64,000 nucleotides of DNA from an uncultured Paracoccaceae bacterium (GTDB lineage Bacteria > Pseudomonadota > Alphaproteobacteria > Rhodobacterales > Rhodobacteraceae). Under the pieces are notes generated by a model. The model ran no database searches, had not been told where the DNA came from, and was given only the letters and a program-made list of their open reading frames with translations. Positions 16,796 to 26,605 of this stretch are shown here, in pieces. The first letter of the stretch is position 1. The number at the start of each line of letters is the position of its first letter. The stretch lies in assembly GCA_938002605.1 (NCBI GenBank), contig CALLAF010000026.1, forward strand, positions 1-64,000, given 5' to 3'. The translations under genes and the position numbers were made by a program.

Positions 16796-17671
16796 TTATA
16801 TTTTTTCGCTAACAACCGTGCCTGTGCTGTGCTTGATGTTCAGATAGTTAGCCCCGAAAATAAGCGCAGCCCCGACAAATACCAGCATTTCCAATGGCTC
16901 ACCGAAGAGGATCATGCCGACGATTGCGATGGTCGGAAGCCTGATAAAATCAAATGGCATCACGATACTGGGCGGCGCAAGGCTAAGTGCGGTAGTTAGA
17001 CAAAAATGCGCAAAGAGCCCGGCAAATCCAATCAAGATAACAAGCGGAATGCCAGCCCCGGAGGGCAGGGTGATGTTGCCGTCATACCCAGCACAAAGCA
17101 AACCGAATACCGCCTGGGTTACGGTAAGGTAAAACATGATTGCCGTGATCGGTTCGGTCATCGTAAGCGTGCGGGTGAAAATCGCTGTCAGCGCAAAAAA
17201 AATTGCACAGACAGCCGCGGCGATCAGTCCGGGACTTAGTGTAGCGGTGTCAGGCCGCGTGACGATTAGCACCCCCAAAAAGCCGATGATCGCGCTTAGC
17301 AGGCCGATCGGCGTCAGCCTATCGCGTAAAATGAGCGGAGACAGCAAAATAACCCAGATTGGGGTCGTGAACTCAAGCGCGAACACTTGCGCCAATGGAA
17401 TGGTCGCAATCGCAAAGAACCAAAGGTTTTGGCCCGTGAAATGGCATAGGTTTCGCAAAAGATGGAGGCCGAAGCGATTGCGCGTGATTTGGCCCAAATT
17501 TCCGGAAAAGCTGGCAACTACTAGCACCAAAATAATGCCGGTCACGCTCCGAAAGAGCATGATTTCAAAGGTATCAAGATTGGCGCTGACCGCACGGCCT
17601 GCGACGGCCATGCTGGTAAAAGAACCAATGGCGGCAAGCATCCACAGCCCGGCTTTGAGGGTATTGTTCAT
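16796..17671 (-). CDS. DMT-superfamily (EamA) transporter
   Basis: A 291-residue inner-membrane protein with about ten hydrophobic segments arranged as two EamA repeats. The N-terminal repeat contains FEIMLFRSVTGIILV and TGQNLWFFAIATIPLAQVFALEF; the C-terminal one contains LTTALSLAPPSIVMPFDF and ends FVGAALIFGANYLN. Such proteins export metabolites or amino acids, but the substrate cannot be told. It lies 39 bp from the ABM gene on the same strand, which may be co-transcribed. Confidence 0.85.
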   Translation of the reverse strand: MNNTLKAGLWMLAAIGSFTSMAVAGRAVSANLDTFEIMLFRSVTGIILVLVVASFSGNLGQITRNRFGLHLLRNLCHFTGQNLWFFAIATIPLAQVFALEFTTPIWVILLSPLILRDRLTPIGLLSAIIGFLGVLIVTRPDTATLSPGLIAAAVCAIFFALTAIFTRTLTMTEPITAIMFYLTVTQAVFGLLCAGYDGNITLPSGAGIPLVILIGFAGLFAHFCLTTALSLAPPSIVMPFDFIRLPTIAIVGMILFGEPLEMLVFVGAALIFGANYLNIKHSTGTVVSEKI

Positions 17672-17710
17672 GCCGCCAGTTGCGCCGGGTCTGCCCGAAA
17701 TTGCAACCTT

Positions 17711-17998
17711 CTAAAGCGTTTCTTTGTGAAAATCACGGATGAGGTTTTTGCTGGCTGGACCCCAAGGGCGCGCAGCACCATTGGACTGATGAGCTGCAAA
17801 AGCCGCTTCATCCGTGAACAATTCGCTGACATGGAATAATTCGGGTGTTTCAGCGTCTTGGGTGACCTCGAAATGTAGGCAGCCTGGTTCTGCGCGGGTG
17901 AGCGCGATGTGCTGCTCCAAAAGTGGGACCAACTGTTCAAGCTGGTCCGCCGGAATTGTAATCGTGCCGGTCAGACGCACGTTCCCTGCTTTGCCCAT
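17711..17998 (-). CDS. ABM-domain monooxygenase-like protein
   Basis: A small protein of about 95 residues with the dimeric alpha-beta barrel seen in antibiotic biosynthesis monooxygenases and YgiN-type quinol monooxygenases. The visible pattern is VRLTGTITIPADQLEQL, then TRAEPGCLHFEVTQDA, LFHVSELFTDEAAFAAHQ. Two starts are possible: ATG 17998, overlapping the guaA stop as TAATG with GGGA just upstream (used here), or ATG 18007. Overlap with guaA suggests shared transcription. The reaction is unknown. Confidence 0.8.
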   Translation of the reverse strand: MGKAGNVRLTGTITIPADQLEQLVPLLEQHIALTRAEPGCLHFEVTQDAETPELFHVSELFTDEAAFAAHQSNGAARPWGPASKNLIRDFHKETL

Positions 17999-19557
17999 TA
18001 TTCCCATTCGATTGTTCCGGGTGGTTTTGATGTGATGTCATAAGTCACGCGGTTGATACCTTGGACTTCGTTGATGATCCGCGTGGCGGTTTCGCCAAGA
18101 AATTCATGAGAAAACGGATAGTAATCTGCCGTCATCCCATCGACAGACGTAACAGCCCGCAATGCACAGGCAAAATCATACGTCCGCCCATCACCCATCA
18201 CACCAACGGTGCGCACAGGCAAGATTGCGACGAAGGCCTGCCAGATATCATCATAAAGCCCGTGTTTGCGGATTTGATCGATATATACCGCGTCAGCTTT
18301 GCGTAGGATTTCAAGTTTTTCACGGGTGATTTCGCCGGGGCAGCGGATCGCAAGACCTGGGCCAGGGAAGGGGTGCCGCCCGATAAAGCTGGGTGGAAGT
18401 CCCAGTTCAACACCAAGCGCACGGACCTCGTCTTTGAACAATTCACGAAGGGGTTCGACCAGTTTCAGGCCCATTTTTTCGGGAAGGCCGCCGACGTTGT
18501 GGTGCGATTTGATCGTTACCGAAGGGCCACCAGAAAATGACACAGATTCAATCACATCGGGGTAAAGCGTCCCTTGGGCCAAGAATTCTGCCCCTTCGAT
18601 TTCATTGGCGTATTTCTGGAATACATCAATGAACAGTTTACCGATGATCTTGCGTTTGGTTTCTGGGTCAGATTGCCCGTCAAGTTCACCCAAGAAAAGC
18701 TCAGTTTCATCCGCGTGAATGACCTTGAGGTTCATGTGATCACGGAACATGCTGACCACTTCTTCGGCCTCATTCAGGCGCAGCAAACCATGGTCAACAA
18801 AGACACAAGTGAGCTGATCGCCGATGGCTTCGTGCAGCAGGGCTGCAGCAACCGAACTATCAACGCCACCCGAAAGCGCGCAGATAACGTTTTTGTCGCC
18901 GACTTGTTCTTTGATCGCCGCAATCGCTTGTTCGCGGTAGGCGCCCATTGTCCAGTCACCGCTAAACCCTGCGATACGAACGAAGTTTTCGTACAGCTTT
19001 GCGCCGTTGGGGGTGTGGTGGACCTCGGGGTGGAATTGCACTGCATAGAAATGGCGGGAAACATCAGCTGTGATCGCAAAGGGCGCGTTCGGGGATGTGC
19101 CGTAGACGTCAAAACCCGGTGCGATTTTAGATACATGGTCGCCGTGGCTCATCCAGACTTGTTCTTTGTCTTCGATGAACCACCCATCAAGTAGATCAAG
19201 GCTGGAATTTGGTGTCACAAAGGCACGGCCAAATTCGGCGGTGCCGTGGCCGCTTTCGACCTTGCCGCCCAATTGGGTCATCATTGTTTGTTGGCCATAA
19301 CAGATGCCTAAAACAGGCACGCCCAAATCAAAGACTGATTGCGGCGCGCGCGGCGATCCTTCGCGGGTTACACTGTCGGGACCACCTGACAAGATCACCG
19401 CCTTAGGTGCGAAATCTGCCAAGAAGGCGTCCGTTACCAATTGGTAAGGATGAATTTCACAATAGACGCTTAATTCGCGCAGGCGACGCGCAATCAGCTG
19501 CGTTACCTGGCTGCCAAAATCAATGATGAGAAGGCGTTCGTGGGTGCTGTTTTCCAT
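17998..19557 (-). CDS. guaA: GMP synthase (glutamine-hydrolysing)
   Basis: GuaA converts XMP to GMP with glutamine and ATP. The 519-residue protein has an N-terminal class I glutamine amidotransferase domain (nucleophile C86 in GICYGQQ; HPE in VQFHPEVHH). A PP-loop ATPase domain follows with [18 protein letters not shown], and a C-terminal dimerisation domain ending PPGTIEWE. The ATG at 19557 ([17 protein letters not shown]) fits family length; the longer in-frame extension is not conserved. It is divergent from the MttB-type gene. Confidence 0.97.
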   Translation of the reverse strand: MENSTHERLLIIDFGSQVTQLIARRLRELSVYCEIHPYQLVTDAFLADFAPKAVILSGGPDSVTREGSPRAPQSVFDLGVPVLGICYGQQTMMTQLGGKVESGHGTAEFGRAFVTPNSSLDLLDGWFIEDKEQVWMSHGDHVSKIAPGFDVYGTSPNAPFAITADVSRHFYAVQFHPEVHHTPNGAKLYENFVRIAGFSGDWTMGAYREQAIAAIKEQVGDKNVICALSGGVDSSVAAALLHEAIGDQLTCVFVDHGLLRLNEAEEVVSMFRDHMNLKVIHADETELFLGELDGQSDPETKRKIIGKLFIDVFQKYANEIEGAEFLAQGTLYPDVIESVSFSGGPSVTIKSHHNVGGLPEKMGLKLVEPLRELFKDEVRALGVELGLPPSFIGRHPFPGPGLAIRCPGEITREKLEILRKADAVYIDQIRKHGLYDDIWQAFVAILPVRTVGVMGDGRTYDFACALRAVTSVDGMTADYYPFSHEFLGETATRIINEVQGINRVTYDITSKPPGTIEWE

Positions 19558-19732
19558 GGCGCTTCGGTAATGCCAGTCTGGAATTTGTGCAAGAGGGCGC
19601 GCAGCATTCTGGGGCGTGATTAAGGGGATTCTACGCGCGATGTCGTTTTCAGGTCGAAAACGGCGCAAAAAATACACAAAGGCAAGGTCTGGGCGGCTAA
19701 AACTGTTGCAACAAGGCCAAAGGGGACACGAA

Positions 19733-21283
19733 ATGTCAGATGCACCAGTCAGATCAGGACGTCGCGCACGTGGTGGCGGCGGGGCCGCGCGCCGGGCCGA
19801 ACGCACAGCTGTGAGCATTGAGACCGCGAAGTATATCGAACGTAATGTGCCAAACTACGAGGTTCTGACCGAAGAGGCCCTACAAGTCATTGAAGCAAAT
19901 GCTGAAACCGTCTTGGCCGAGATTGGGGTGAACTTTGTCGATAACCCGGCAGCACTTGAGCGGTGGAAAGCTGCAGGTGCCGCGATCGACGGCGAACGTG
20001 TGCGTATCCCGCGTGGGCTGGCGCGCAAGCTATGCGAAACTGCCCCATCTAAATTCACCCAACACGCGCGCAACCCTGCGCGCAACGTTGAAATTGGTGG
20101 CAACAATCTTGTGTTGGCCCCAGTCTACGGACCGCCGTTTGTGCGTGATGCCGAAGGTGGACGTCGATATGCGACGATCGCGGATTTCGAAAAATTCGTG
20201 AAACTGGGCTATATGTCGAAATGGCTGCACCATTCTGGCGGAACCGTCTGTGAACCTACTGATATTGCAGTGAATAAACGGCATTTGGATATGCTTCTTG
20301 CGCATATGGTTTACAGCGATAAACCCTTTATGGGGGCTGTGACCGAACCCGTGCGCGCGCAAGATTCCGTTGAGATGTGCGAAATCTTGTTTGGCAAGGA
20401 ATTCGTTCAAGAACACACGGTGATGACTTCACTGATCAACATCAACTCTCCGCTGACGTTTGATAATACGATGATGGGCGCGCTTGAGATTTACGCCGCC
20501 AATAATCAGGCCGCGATCATTAGCCCGTTCATCGTGGGTGGTGCGATGGCCCCGGTTTCTGTCGCCGGCACGTTGACCCAAACATTGGCCGAAGTTTTGG
20601 CTGGTGTCGCCTATTCGCAATTGGTGCGCCCCGGTGCCCCAGTGATTTTCGGAACTATGGTTACGTCCATCGATATGAACTCTGGCGCGCCGACATTCGG
20701 TACGCCCGAAGCCGAACATATCACCTATGGGGCTGGGCAATTGGCCCGCCGTATGGGGCTGCCGTATCGCTCTGCGGGGTCGTTTTGTGGCTCGAAATTG
20801 CCCGATGCGCAAGCCGGTTATGAAACCGCGAGCAGCTTGAAAATGGGGCTGCTATCTGGCGTGAACTTTATGTTGCACGCCTGCGGATGGCTCGAAGGCG
20901 GCATGGTCGCATCGTTTGAGAAATTCGTGATGGATGCGGATCAGCTGGGCACGTTGCACCATTTTGCAAAGGGCGTGGATATGTCCGAAAATGGCCAAGC
21001 GATGGATGCCATAGCCGAAGTTGGCCCGGGTGGGCATTATCTGGGCTGCGCACATACGCAAGCCAATTTCAAGGATGCGTTTTGGCGGACCGATCTGCTT
21101 GACTATAAGCCATTTGAGACCTGGGACGAAGAAGGCGCGCGTGACACGCAAACGCTTGCCACTGCGCGGGTCAAAAAGATGATCGACACCTATCAACAAC
21201 CCGCGCTTGATCCTGAAATCGAGGCCAAGTTACGTGCCTATGTGGCCGACAAAAAAGCCAGCATGCCTGATGCCTTTGGCTAG
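19733..21283 (+). CDS. MttB-family methyltransferase without pyrrolysine
   Basis: A 516-residue protein of the trimethylamine methyltransferase (MttB, COG5598) family. After a basic, glycine-rich N-terminus ([17 protein letters not shown]) come typical blocks: [51 protein letters not shown] and [13 protein letters not shown]. The frame has no internal TAG, so it is a non-pyrrolysine member. Some such proteins demethylate glycine betaine or related quaternary amines to a corrinoid protein. No corrinoid protein or reductive activator gene is adjacent, so substrate and acceptor are open. The ATG at 19733 follows AGGGGA. Its end overlaps DUF6477 by four bases. Confidence 0.88.
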   Translation: MSDAPVRSGRRARGGGGAARRAERTAVSIETAKYIERNVPNYEVLTEEALQVIEANAETVLAEIGVNFVDNPAALERWKAAGAAIDGERVRIPRGLARKLCETAPSKFTQHARNPARNVEIGGNNLVLAPVYGPPFVRDAEGGRRYATIADFEKFVKLGYMSKWLHHSGGTVCEPTDIAVNKRHLDMLLAHMVYSDKPFMGAVTEPVRAQDSVEMCEILFGKEFVQEHTVMTSLININSPLTFDNTMMGALEIYAANNQAAIISPFIVGGAMAPVSVAGTLTQTLAEVLAGVAYSQLVRPGAPVIFGTMVTSIDMNSGAPTFGTPEAEHITYGAGQLARRMGLPYRSAGSFCGSKLPDAQAGYETASSLKMGLLSGVNFMLHACGWLEGGMVASFEKFVMDADQLGTLHHFAKGVDMSENGQAMDAIAEVGPGGHYLGCAHTQANFKDAFWRTDLLDYKPFETWDEEGARDTQTLATARVKKMIDTYQQPALDPEIEAKLRAYVADKKASMPDAFG

Positions 21284-21582
21284 GGCGTGACAAACCGCAG
21301 GCGGGTGGCGCGCATCAGTTGTGCTTCACCCGCAATCGCAATCAACACATCGACATGTTGTGCAATGCGGTAGTCGCCACTACGCTCTTTCCGCTGGGTA
21401 TTGAGACTAGCCTCAATATCAAGCAAGCGCATGATTGCTTCGGCGTGTCGGGGCAGGTGACCCGCCCCCAAAATACGGTGCAAATGCACATCGCGCCGGT
21501 AGTCATCTGCGCCAAAGCGCGCGGCCCGTGCAAGCAGTGTTGGCCGTTTGAGCCCTGCAATCCGTGTGTCCAAATCCAGCAT
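21280..21582 (-). CDS. DUF6477 family protein
   Basis: A 100-residue basic protein that I recognise as the DUF6477 family of Rhodobacterales. It shows LKRPTLLARAARFGADDYRR, then LHRILGAGHLPRHAEAIMRLLDIE and QHVDVLIAIAGEAQLMRA. The function is unknown. The ATG at 21582 is preceded by GGAAGGAAAG, so it is preferred over an upstream TTG. It is divergent from the DUF6456 gene and its stop overlaps that of the MttB-type gene. Confidence 0.8.
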   Translation of the reverse strand: MLDLDTRIAGLKRPTLLARAARFGADDYRRDVHLHRILGAGHLPRHAEAIMRLLDIEASLNTQRKERSGDYRIAQHVDVLIAIAGEAQLMRATRLRFVTP

Positions 21583-21705
21583 ATTCTTTCCTTCCAACGC
21601 TTCGTGTCGAGTCGTCCAACCATTGCATGGCCGGGGCGGGTGTTGCGGGAAGCTGGTTAGTTAAGAACGCTTGGGTCAGGTTTGTTTATCTTTTGGCAAG
21701 AATAG

Positions 21706-21729
21706 TTGACGGGCCAATAGGGCCGTTAA
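21706..21729. promoter_or_regulatory. 24-bp imperfect palindrome in a divergent promoter region
   Basis: The sequence from TTGACGG to CCGTTAA is self-complementary at 18 of 24 positions. It starts with a -35-like TTGACG. It lies between the divergent DUF6477 and DUF6456 genes, 104 bases upstream of the latter. No strong -10 is visible, so this could be an operator, a promoter or both. Confidence 0.35.
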
Positions 21730-21832
21730 CACTTAGGTAACCAAGCACTCATAGGTTGATTTTTCAATGTGCTTGTCGGGTGTCTGGGCTTTGTGCTGGT
21801 GCATTGAAACCTGCGAAAGAGGACGCGTGAAG

Positions 21833-22927
21833 ATGACTGCTCAAAAGGGACCGCTGCGGTCCGAGAGGTTCCCGGTTTGGGTGCCGAATGCGGCATGCAA
21901 TTATTTAGCTCATACTCAAAAAGGCTTGTCGATACGGGCGGTTGCGCGTGAAAACGCATGTCATCCGTCAACCGTTTTACGGCAAGTGCGCCGTTTTGAA
22001 GGGCGCCGCGATGATCCGTTGATTGATGCGGCACTTGATGCGCTTTCTGATCAGGTTGGACCGGAAGAAACCACAAAAAACTGGGGAAGTAAGGAAATGA
22101 TATTGCAGCGAAAACAAGACCGCACGGATCCAAACGAGGAGCTAACGCAGCGGCGCATAGATCAAGAAGCAAAACGGATTTTGCGACGCCTATGCGAACC
22201 GGGCGCTGTCTTGGCAGTGGCGCGTGAAATGGAGACTGCTGTGGTTGTGCGCGCGGCAGGGCACGATGACCAATTACGCACAGCTGTCGTTGACCGCGAA
22301 ATCGCACAAGCCATGGCGCTCAAGGATTGGATCACCTGCCCGGACCCTGAAAACCGTGTCGCGCGGTATTTCATCACCAATACGGGGCGTGCTGCCCTGC
22401 GCCGCCTAACGGCCGAGGATGAAAACCGTGCGCAGGGTTTGGGCCATAGCCGCGGCGACCCAGAGGCCGAAGCCGCATGGGATTTGGATGCGATAGACGG
22501 CGGATCGCGCCGCACCCGCCGCTATCACGGAACGGAAAGCCCACTGATCGGCCTTGCGCGGCGTAAAGATCGCGACGGTAGCCCGTTTTTGGACCGCGCG
22601 TTGGTCGTTGTGGGCGAGCGCTTGCGCGAGGATTTTGAACTGGCGCAGCTTTCTGGTGATCCGATCACGAAGTGGGAGGATATTATGGGAGAGGAAGAAC
22701 CGGTTGATGATGCGCGCAAACGTGTCCGCGCCGCTTTGGGTGATCTCGGACCGGGGCTTGGCGATATCGTTTTGCAATGTTGTTGCTTTCTTGAGGGACT
22801 AGAACAGACAGAAAAATCAATGGGTTGGTCGGCGCGGTCGGGAAAAATCGTCCTGCGTATCGCACTTGAACGCTTGCAGCGTCATTATGAAAAGACGGGT
22901 GGAAAATTTGGTCCGCTGATTGGCTAG
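21833..22927 (+). CDS. DUF6456 HTH-containing protein
   Basis: A 364-residue protein of the alphaproteobacterial DUF6456 family. An N-terminal helix-turn-helix is visible in YLAHTQKGLSIRAVARENAC followed by HPSTVLRQVRRFE (about residues 25-60), like a resolvase or transposase DNA-binding domain. A central region (about 95-210) has winged-helix features (RYFITNTGRAALRRL). The C-terminal DUF6456 domain (about 225-360) has ESPLIGLARRKDRDG and LERLQRHYEKTGG. It is probably a DNA-binding regulator; targets are unknown. The ATG at 21833 follows AGAGGA. Confidence 0.82.
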   Translation: MTAQKGPLRSERFPVWVPNAACNYLAHTQKGLSIRAVARENACHPSTVLRQVRRFEGRRDDPLIDAALDALSDQVGPEETTKNWGSKEMILQRKQDRTDPNEELTQRRIDQEAKRILRRLCEPGAVLAVAREMETAVVVRAAGHDDQLRTAVVDREIAQAMALKDWITCPDPENRVARYFITNTGRAALRRLTAEDENRAQGLGHSRGDPEAEAAWDLDAIDGGSRRTRRYHGTESPLIGLARRKDRDGSPFLDRALVVVGERLREDFELAQLSGDPITKWEDIMGEEEPVDDARKRVRAALGDLGPGLGDIVLQCCCFLEGLEQTEKSMGWSARSGKIVLRIALERLQRHYEKTGGKFGPLIG

Positions 22928-23026
22928 CACTATGCGCCTGATGCAGGCCCGGCATGTCTTGCCTTTCAGCGTTGGACAATCATGGCTGTCATCGCTAAAT
23001 AATCAGTCAAATTAGCGGAGACCGCC

Positions 23027-23983
23027 ATGACCACTCGTGATCTGAAAATCCCAGCGCAGCGCCACCCAGAAAAGCAGCGCCGCCCGGATTCCGCGCAGCC
23101 GAAAAAACCAAACTGGATCAGGGTAAAGGCGCCAACGTCTGACGGGTACAAACAAACCCGTGATATCATGCGTGAAAATAAGCTGGTCACTGTCTGCGAA
23201 GAGGCGGGTTGCCCCAATGTTGGCGAATGCTGGTCGCAGGGCCACGCCACCATGATGATTATGGGCGAAGTTTGTACGCGGGCCTGCACATTCTGCAATA
23301 TCGCGACAGGCAAGCCCCCCGAAGCTTTGGACGTGTTTGAACCGGGGCGCGTCGCGGATGCCGTCAAAAAACTGGGCCTAAACCACGTTGTGATTACATC
23401 CGTGGATCGCGACGACGTCGAAGATGGCGGTGCCGAACATTTCGCGCAGACCATCCGCGCGGTGCGGCGGCAGTCACCAGGCACCACGATCGAAATTCTG
23501 ACGCCCGATTTTATTCGCTGTAAGCCAGAGGTTCTTGAAGTTGTTGTGAAAGCGCGCCCTGATGTGTTTAACCATAACCTTGAAACAGTGCCGGGGCTCT
23601 ACCCCGAGGTGCGTCCCGGCGCACGTTATTTCCATTCATTGCGCCTCTTGCAGCGGGTGAAGGAACTAGACCCAACGATGTTCACCAAGTCTGGCATCAT
23701 GGTTGGTCTGGGCGAAGACCGCCAAGCCGTCGTGCAGGTCATGGAAGATATGCGCGCCGCCGACATCGATTTTCTGACCATCGGCCAATATCTACAACCA
23801 ACGCCAAAGCACCATAAGGTGGACCGATTTGTCACGCCCGAGGAATTCGAATCCTATGAAAAGGCCGCTTACGGCAAAGGATTTTTGATGGTCTCTGCGA
23901 CGCCGCTGACACGGTCATCCTACCATGCGGGCGATGATTTTGCGCAATTGCGGGCTGCGCGACTGGCAAAATTCGGGGCTTAA
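23027..23983 (+). CDS. lipA: Lipoyl synthase
   Basis: LipA inserts two sulfurs into octanoyl groups on lipoyl domains by radical SAM chemistry. The 318-residue protein has the auxiliary cluster cysteines in [12 protein letters not shown] (C57, C62, C68) and the radical SAM cluster in CTRACTFC (C83, C87, C90). The C-terminal part has [11 protein letters not shown], containing the conserved RSSYHA motif. The ATG at 23027 follows GCGGAG. The START-domain gene at 24795, often next to lipA in this group, is close by. Confidence 0.97.
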   Translation: MTTRDLKIPAQRHPEKQRRPDSAQPKKPNWIRVKAPTSDGYKQTRDIMRENKLVTVCEEAGCPNVGECWSQGHATMMIMGEVCTRACTFCNIATGKPPEALDVFEPGRVADAVKKLGLNHVVITSVDRDDVEDGGAEHFAQTIRAVRRQSPGTTIEILTPDFIRCKPEVLEVVVKARPDVFNHNLETVPGLYPEVRPGARYFHSLRLLQRVKELDPTMFTKSGIMVGLGEDRQAVVQVMEDMRAADIDFLTIGQYLQPTPKHHKVDRFVTPEEFESYEKAAYGKGFLMVSATPLTRSSYHAGDDFAQLRAARLAKFGA

Positions 23984-24168
23984 AGCGTCGGAATCGCGCG
24001 CCTCTGCTGGCCTTCATTTGGGGTCAGCCATTCTGGCCAGCCAAAGAACTGTTCGATCCCATAAAGCAGGGCGCAAAACAGAATAATCCCGACAACAAGC
24101 CAGAACTTGGCCTCTGATGGAGGCCGTTCGGCCATGCGTTTCGCGCGTATAAGCCAGCGAATATTCAT
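23980..24168 (-). CDS. Small single-span membrane protein
   Basis: A 62-residue protein with one strong hydrophobic segment ([20 protein letters not shown], about residues 22-41) preceded by a basic stretch ([12 protein letters not shown]). This predicts a cytoplasmic N-terminus. It begins inside the hpt stop as ATGA and its own stop overlaps the convergent lipA stop. The tight coupling supports a real gene. No family is recognised. Confidence 0.7.
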   Translation of the reverse strand: MNIRWLIRAKRMAERPPSEAKFWLVVGIILFCALLYGIEQFFGWPEWLTPNEGQQRRAIPTL

Positions 24169-24710
24169 GCGGGATCGGTGAACCTTACTTTGCCGATGAA
24201 TGGCAAGTTGCGGTTGCGCTGTGCAAAGTCGATGCCGTAGCCGACAACAAATTCATCTGGGATTTCAAAGCCGATGAGATCGGCCTTAAAGTCAACTTCG
24301 CGCCGCGCGGGTTTATCAAGCAGGGCGATGCAGCGCATTTTAGCAGGGTTCCGCGTTTGCAGAAATTCGGTCACATGTTTCAGCGTGTGGCCCGTATCGA
24401 CGATATCTTCGACAACCAGCACATCGCGGCCTTCGATCTGGCCGCGTAGATCCTTGAAAATCCGCACTTCGCGGCTGCTTTCCATCCCATCGCCATAGGA
24501 TGAAGCCTCAAGAAAATCGACCTCAACAGGCATATCAAGCTCGCGCACAAGATCGGCGATAAATACAAAAGACCCACGCAGCAGCCCGACCACGACCAAT
24601 TTGTCGGTATCGGCAAATTCGCGGCCAATCTCACGTGCGAGGTCTTCGATGCGCGCGGCAATGGCTTTTGCGCTGATCATCACGTCGATTTCATAAGGGC
24701 GGTGCGGCAT
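24165..24710 (-). CDS. hpt: Hypoxanthine phosphoribosyltransferase
   Basis: Hpt salvages hypoxanthine (and often guanine) to nucleotides with PRPP. The 181-residue protein has [19 protein letters not shown], then the PRPP-binding motif [14 protein letters not shown] and the base-binding [19 protein letters not shown]. The ATG at 24710 has GAGG just upstream; an in-frame ATG at 24740 adds ten non-conserved residues. It couples to the small membrane protein downstream. Confidence 0.94.
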   Translation of the reverse strand: MPHRPYEIDVMISAKAIAARIEDLAREIGREFADTDKLVVVGLLRGSFVFIADLVRELDMPVEVDFLEASSYGDGMESSREVRIFKDLRGQIEGRDVLVVEDIVDTGHTLKHVTEFLQTRNPAKMRCIALLDKPARREVDFKADLIGFEIPDEFVVGYGIDFAQRNRNLPFIGKVRFTDPA

Positions 24711-24794
24711 AGGGGCCTCTGACTTAGACAAGGGTTGCAATTTCGGCGCTAGTTTACGACATCAGGGCGCGAAGTCACCTGCGAAAGACGCCTC

Positions 24795-25238
24795 ATGCCG
24801 AGCCATTCAGAAACGAAGACACTGCCGTACACGGCCAAGCAGATGTATGATCTGGTTGCGGATGTCGCGAACTATTCGAAATTCCTGCCGTGGACGGCTG
24901 CCGCGCGGGTGCGCAGCATCGATGACCAAGGCGAAAAACAGGTGATGCTGGCGGATTTGGTGATTTCGTTCAAAGTGTTTCGCGAAACTTTTCTTAGTCG
25001 GGTCACACTTTGGCCAGAGGCGCAAAAAATCGACACGGCCTATCTGGATGGCCCGTTCAAACATCTCGAAAGCCAATGGGTGTTTCGTGATGTTGATGGC
25101 GGCTGTGAAGTATCGTTTGAAGTAGATTTTGAGTTCAAGAACCGCTTGCTGCAAGGTGCGGCCGGCATGTTTTTTAATGAGGCCATGCAGCGTGTCGTGC
25201 GTGCATTCGAAGGCCGTGCCGCCGATCTTTATAGCTAA
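24795..25238 (+). CDS. COQ10/RatA-like START-domain protein
   Basis: A 147-residue polyketide cyclase/START-like protein. Typical residues include MYDLVADVANYSKFLPWTAA near the start, then LDGPFKHLESQWVFRD and a C-terminal helix FFNEAMQRVVRAFEGRA. Members bind ubiquinone (Coq10) and support respiration; E. coli RatA was reported to act on ribosomes. In alphaproteobacteria the Coq10-like role is more probable, but the sequence does not decide. It is followed by a hairpin terminator. Confidence 0.88.
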   Translation: MPSHSETKTLPYTAKQMYDLVADVANYSKFLPWTAAARVRSIDDQGEKQVMLADLVISFKVFRETFLSRVTLWPEAQKIDTAYLDGPFKHLESQWVFRDVDGGCEVSFEVDFEFKNRLLQGAAGMFFNEAMQRVVRAFEGRAADLYS

Positions 25239-25242
25239 GATC

Positions 25243-25269
25243 AGGTGCTGCACGTAAAGCGCAGCACCT
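25243..25269 (+). terminator. Hairpin terminator between convergent genes
   Basis: AGGTGCTGC (25243-25251) pairs perfectly with GCAGCACCT (25261-25269), followed on the plus strand by TGTTCTATTT. It starts five bases after the START-domain gene and also lies just past the amt stop on the other strand, so it may work in both directions. Confidence 0.75.
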
Positions 25270-25277
25270 TGTTCTAT

Positions 25278-26459
25278 TTACGAATTCAGGTGGTAGGCGC
25301 TTTCACCATGCACGGTGATATCAAGCCCAAGATTTTCTGACTCGTGGTCGACGCGCAGCGGCGTGATGGCCTTGCAGATATAGATCAGCGCAATGGTCAC
25401 TACGGTTGTGAATACGCCAACAATCGCAAGCGCGCCCAATTGTGCCGCCCAAGCGCCAGCGCCGAAGACGGCGATCATGATGGTCCCGAAGATACCGCCA
25501 ACCCCGTGCACCGCAAACACATCCAATGTGTCGTCGATCTTGAAAGTGTTGCGGATCAGGTTGACCATTTCTTGGCACATCACCCCGGCAACTGCCCCGA
25601 TAATTAGCGCCTCAACGGGGCCCACAAAGCCGGATGCGGGCGTGATTGATGCAAGCCCCGCAATCGTACCAGTTACGATACCCACCAGTGACGCGCGGCC
25701 AAATTTAATCCGCTCCCACAGGGCCCAGGTCAGCGATGCAGTTGCCGCCGAGATATGCGTGACCGTGATGGCCATAGCGGCGCCACCGTCAGCTGCCAAT
25801 TGTGACCCGCCGTTAAAGCCAAACCAACCAACCCAGAGCATCGCAGCGCCGATCATCACCATACCGGGGTTATGCGGTGGTTTCGTTGCCTCGCGCCGCG
25901 CACCAAGGAAAATAGCCAAGATCAAAGCAGCCAGACCAGCAGTTTCATGCACAACGATCCCGCCGGCAAAATCTTTTACGCCGACGTCACCAAAGATGCC
26001 GCCATCAGCCATGAACCCGCCGCCCCAAATCCAGTGTACAACTGGCGCATAGCACAACAGCATCCAAAGCCCCGAAAACAGCAGCACAAAGCCAAAGCCG
26101 ATCCGTTCGACATATGCGCCAACAATCAGCGCAGGCGTAATGATCGCGAAGGTCATTTGAAACGCAAAGAACAGCACTTCGGGCAGGGTGCCAGCAAGCG
26201 TGTCGGCGTCGATTCCCGGCAAGAACATCTTGTCCAAGCCGCCCCAATAGCCATTGCCTGATCCGCCAAAGGCGATTGAATAGCCAAAGGCGAGCCAAAG
26301 GATGCTCATCAAGCAGGCAATCGCATAGCAATGCATAAAGACGCTGAGCACGTTACGCGCGCGCACCAGCCCGCCGTAAAACAATGCAAGCCCCGGCAAT
26401 GTCATGAATAATACAAGCGCTGTGGCAACGATGATCCACGCGGTGTCGGCTCCGTTCAT
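25278..26459 (-). CDS. amt: Ammonium transporter
   Basis: Amt moves ammonium across the inner membrane. The 393-residue protein has about eleven hydrophobic helices. It carries the twin pore histidines in GIVVHETAGLAAL and FAVHGVGGIFGT, and LPGLALFYGGLVR near the N-terminus, the family signature. The ATG at 26459 has GGAGGGGAAA upstream. A PII gene (glnK), often the neighbour, is not adjacent. A candidate promoter on the minus strand (TTGACG 26581-26576, CATATT 26556-26551) has a long spacer of 19 and is weak. The ntr genes on the plus strand are nearby but in another operon. Confidence 0.93.
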   Translation of the reverse strand: MNGADTAWIIVATALVLFMTLPGLALFYGGLVRARNVLSVFMHCYAIACLMSILWLAFGYSIAFGGSGNGYWGGLDKMFLPGIDADTLAGTLPEVLFFAFQMTFAIITPALIVGAYVERIGFGFVLLFSGLWMLLCYAPVVHWIWGGGFMADGGIFGDVGVKDFAGGIVVHETAGLAALILAIFLGARREATKPPHNPGMVMIGAAMLWVGWFGFNGGSQLAADGGAAMAITVTHISAATASLTWALWERIKFGRASLVGIVTGTIAGLASITPASGFVGPVEALIIGAVAGVMCQEMVNLIRNTFKIDDTLDVFAVHGVGGIFGTIMIAVFGAGAWAAQLGALAIVGVFTTVVTIALIYICKAITPLRVDHESENLGLDITVHGESAYHLNS

Positions 26460-26605
26460 AATTTCCCCTCCGTTGGGATTTCCCAGTTGGACAGGCTTAG
26501 TGCGGATTTGATCTGCTAAATAAAGTGGCGGATGTGGATTTTGCTGCCTAAATATGCGTCACTTCGAATATTGCACGTCAATTGACCGAAAATTTAGCGC
26601 ATTGT

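Noticed and set aside
21319-21660. Plus-strand frame opposite the DUF6477 gene
   Set aside because: DUF6477 has a strong ribosome-binding site and family features; the opposite frame has neither.
22993-23017. CGCTAA...TTAGCG inverted repeat upstream of lipA as an operator
   Set aside because: The arms are only six bases and no known lipoate regulator site matches; the same hexamer occurs near the liv binding-protein stop, so it is too common to call.
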